A DNA stretch of 8,412 nucleotides from Candidatus Uhrbacteria bacterium (GTDB taxonomy: Bacteria; Patescibacteriota; Patescibacteriia; UBA9934; UBA10169): the NCBI GenBank assembly GCA_003505155.1, contig DNYJ01000038.1, positions 20,847 to 29,258 of the forward strand, in the 5' to 3' direction. The notes under the pieces are model-generated. The model was not told the DNA's origin. It saw only the letters and a list, made by a program, of their open reading frames with translations, and did no database searches. Of the stretch, positions 7,224-8,412 are shown piece after piece. Within the stretch, counting starts at the first letter, position 1. The number at the start of each line of letters is the position of its first letter. Position numbers and translations under genes: made by a program.

Positions 7224-8412
7224 ATTGACGAAATCAGCCTGCGAGCCACGTCATCAATATCCCCCGCGCCTTGGAAGAATAGGACGTCGCCGGGCTGAAC
7301 CAGCTCGTGAACGAGTTTTTCCGCCGCGTCGAGACTTTCCGCGTAGTGAGTAAAACTACCCGATCGTGCAGTTTTACTCACCGCTTCTGCGAGCGCTTTA
7401 CTCGAGACAGATTGATCATCTGTGCGGCCAGCCACGCCGTAGATCTCCACCAAAATATTTATATCCGCTTTGCCCAAGACAGAGACAAACTCGTCGAACA
7501 ACTCCGCCGTGCGAGCGTGCTGGTGCGGCTGGAAGATGTGGACAAGACGGCGATTTGGGAAGAGCTCGCGCGCGGCTTTGAGCGTTTCGCGAATGGCCGT
7601 CGGATGGTGGCCGTAGTCGGAATAGACATCTGCCCCCCCGCCTGAACGATTCGTGCCGTTCATTCGGGCAGGTTGCCAAACGCCGAGATGTTCAAACCGC
7701 CGCCAGATGCCAGGAAACGCTTCGAGCGAGGCGCACGCTTTCGCTTCATCGAGCTTCAAAAGCCGAGCCACGGCCAAAGCTCCAGCCGCATTTCTCTGAT
7801 TGTATCCCCCAGGAACCTTGAGGTTGAGCTTCGGATCGGCTTCCTTCTCCACCCAAATCACTTCTCCAACCTCCCGAGCCCACTCCTCCATCGTCTCCCG
7901 CACATGTTCAAGATCTCGATAAAAATCCGGATGGTCAAACTCCACGTTCGTGATAACGCCGATATCTGGATGGATCTTGAGATGGTTCGCCATGTGTTCG
8001 CACGCTTCGAGGACGAGATACTTGCTCGAACCGACGCGGAGATTTCCGAGCGACCAGCCGGGAACGCGACTTCCGACGATGACGGTTGGATCCAGTCCCG
8101 CGTCCTCCAACACCTTCCCGATCATCGCCGTCGTCGTGGACTTGCCGTGCGTGCCCGTTACCGCGATCGTTGTGTACCCCTTTGCGAGCTCACCCAAGAA
8201 CTCGGCAAAGCTCACTTGATCGATGCCGCGATCCTTTGCCGCTTGTCGCTCGGGATTCGACTCCGGCACTGCCGAAGAGTAGACAACGAGATCGGTGTCC
8301 TTGGGGACATTTACCCCTTCCCTCCGCCGCTGAAGCTTTGGCGGGCGGGCGGGCGAAGGGTACACAGACGCTCCCATCCGCTCGAGCTCGTCTGAAAATA
8401 ATCCTCCGTGCA
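7220..8412 (-). CDS. murC: UDP-N-acetylmuramate--L-alanine ligase MurC (N-terminus cut off by window edge)
   Basis: MurC ligates L-alanine to UDP-MurNAc with ATP, the first amino-acid addition of the peptidoglycan stem. 396 residues are visible. Coding extends to the edge (HGGLFSDELERMGASVY before an internal ATG at 8377), so about 30 N-terminal residues with the first glycine-rich loop are missing. Landmarks, numbered from the first whole codon at 8410: DTDLVVYSSAVPESNPE (38-54), the ATP loop TGTHGKSTT (85-93), LEACEHMANHL (134-144), TNVEFDHPDF (154-163), FPGIWRRFEHLG (232-243), SDYGHHPT (264-271), FQPHQHART (293-301), EIYGVAGRTD (322-331) and GAGDI (381-385). EACEH is the Firmicute-like version of the EADEY box, and SDYGHHP differs from the usual DDYAHHP. 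Three segments look longer than usual, and each coincides with a DNA palindrome: residues 18-32, about 246-260 and about 347-352. The stop overlaps the next gene's start as ATGA. Confidence 0.96.
   Translation of the reverse strand, partial: HGGLFSDELERMGASVYPSPARPPKLQRRREGVNVPKDTDLVVYSSAVPESNPERQAAKDRGIDQVSFAEFLGELAKGYTTIAVTGTHGKSTTTAMIGKVLEDAGLDPTVIVGSRVPGWSLGNLRVGSSKYLVLEACEHMANHLKIHPDIGVITNVEFDHPDFYRDLEHVRETMEEWAREVGEVIWVEKEADPKLNLKVPGGYNQRNAAGALAVARLLKLDEAKACASLEAFPGIWRRFEHLGVWQPARMNGTNRSGGGADVYSDYGHHPTAIRETLKAARELFPNRRLVHIFQPHQHARTAELFDEFVSVLGKADINILVEIYGVAGRTDDQSVSSKALAEAVSKTARSGSFTHYAESLDAAEKLVHELVQPGDVLFFQGAGDIDDVARRLISSI
7346..7381. repeat. Perfect 12-bp inverted repeat inside murC
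   Basis: GTGAGTAAAACT (7346-7357) and AGTTTTACTCAC (7370-7381) are exact reverse complements around the 12-base loop ACCCGATCGTGC. The segment is read in frame by murC as VSKTARSGSFTH. It lies between the helix ending LAEAV and the strand FTHYAESLD, where the family tolerates length variation. It could fold as a strong hairpin in DNA or mRNA. Confidence 0.8.
7641..7674. repeat. Palindrome inside murC next to a seven-base G/C run
   Basis: TGAACG (7643-7648) and CGTTCA (7657-7662) form a hairpin around an 8-base loop. Outer CCTG (7641-7644) and CAGG (7669-7672) offer an alternative closing pair. A run of seven C on the plus strand (7633-7639) adjoins it. Together they encode the Gly/Asn-rich stretch ARMNGTNRSGGGA of MurC just before VYSDYGHHP, longer than the turn usual for the family. 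Confidence 0.5.
8312..8362. repeat. In-frame palindromic insert with GGGC repeats in the N-terminal domain of murC
   Basis: TACCCCTTC (8312-8320) pairs with GAAGGGTA (8355-8362) with one bulged C. Inner CCGCC pairs with GGCGG around an AAGCTT-containing loop. The right arm is a tandem GGGC repeat (8342-8353). The segment is read without frame disruption as PSPARPPKLQRRREGV, a basic Pro/Arg-rich loop where MurC usually has a short GH-containing turn. Confidence 0.55.

Noticed and set aside
8377..8377. ATG as the murC start
   Set aside because: The frame stays open to the window edge and the upstream residues HGGLFSDELER fit MurC, so the true start lies outside the window.
7673..8395. 240-codon plus-strand frame
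   Set aside because: Antisense to murC; no recognisable motif.

Overview
The window is a tightly packed bacterial cell-envelope gene cluster. Every gene I can support lies on the minus strand, so transcription runs from high to low coordinates. The order is murC (5' end outside the window), a MEMO/CapA fusion protein, a single-pass membrane protein of unknown function, murB, a short hibernation factor (hpf/raiA type), and secA (3' end outside the window). Both edge genes are cut by the window boundaries. The long plus-strand reading frames are antisense shadows of these genes.

Organism: the composition is moderately GC-rich. The proteins look like those of a candidate-phyla-radiation (Patescibacteria) bacterium. 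SecA carries an extra acidic segment of about 34 residues in its first nucleotide-binding domain. The hibernation factor is the short single-domain form. The membrane protein ends in a 'KPVIYLYP ... YPYLFWEG ... GFTVVEWGG' domain that I associate from memory with that radiation. This assignment is inference from protein character, not from a marker gene, and I would not name a lineage below that level.

Layout: 8412-7220 is murC. Its stop overlaps the start of the MEMO/CapA gene (7223-5388) by an ATGA. That gene overlaps the membrane-protein gene (best start GTG 5410, end 3566) by 23 bases. The membrane-protein gene in turn overlaps murB (best start ATG 3569, end 2508) by an ATGA. After a 22-base gap comes hpf (2484-2143). 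Then follows a 205-base spacer, the only non-coding stretch of any size, filled almost entirely by a nested palindromic repeat element (1978-2138). secA (1937 to the edge) follows.

How they fit together: MurB makes UDP-MurNAc and MurC adds the first L-alanine, so two consecutive cytoplasmic steps of peptidoglycan precursor synthesis flank two exported or membrane-anchored proteins of uncertain role. The overlaps imply co-translation and suggest the two middle proteins act in wall or envelope metabolism, which is inference. SecA drives export through SecYEG, the likely route for the exported middle proteins.

The least ordinary signals are the palindromic element between hpf and secA, three palindromes within the murC coding sequence that fall in apparent loop expansions of the enzyme, the MEMO-CapA fusion, and the conserved but unassigned membrane protein beside it.
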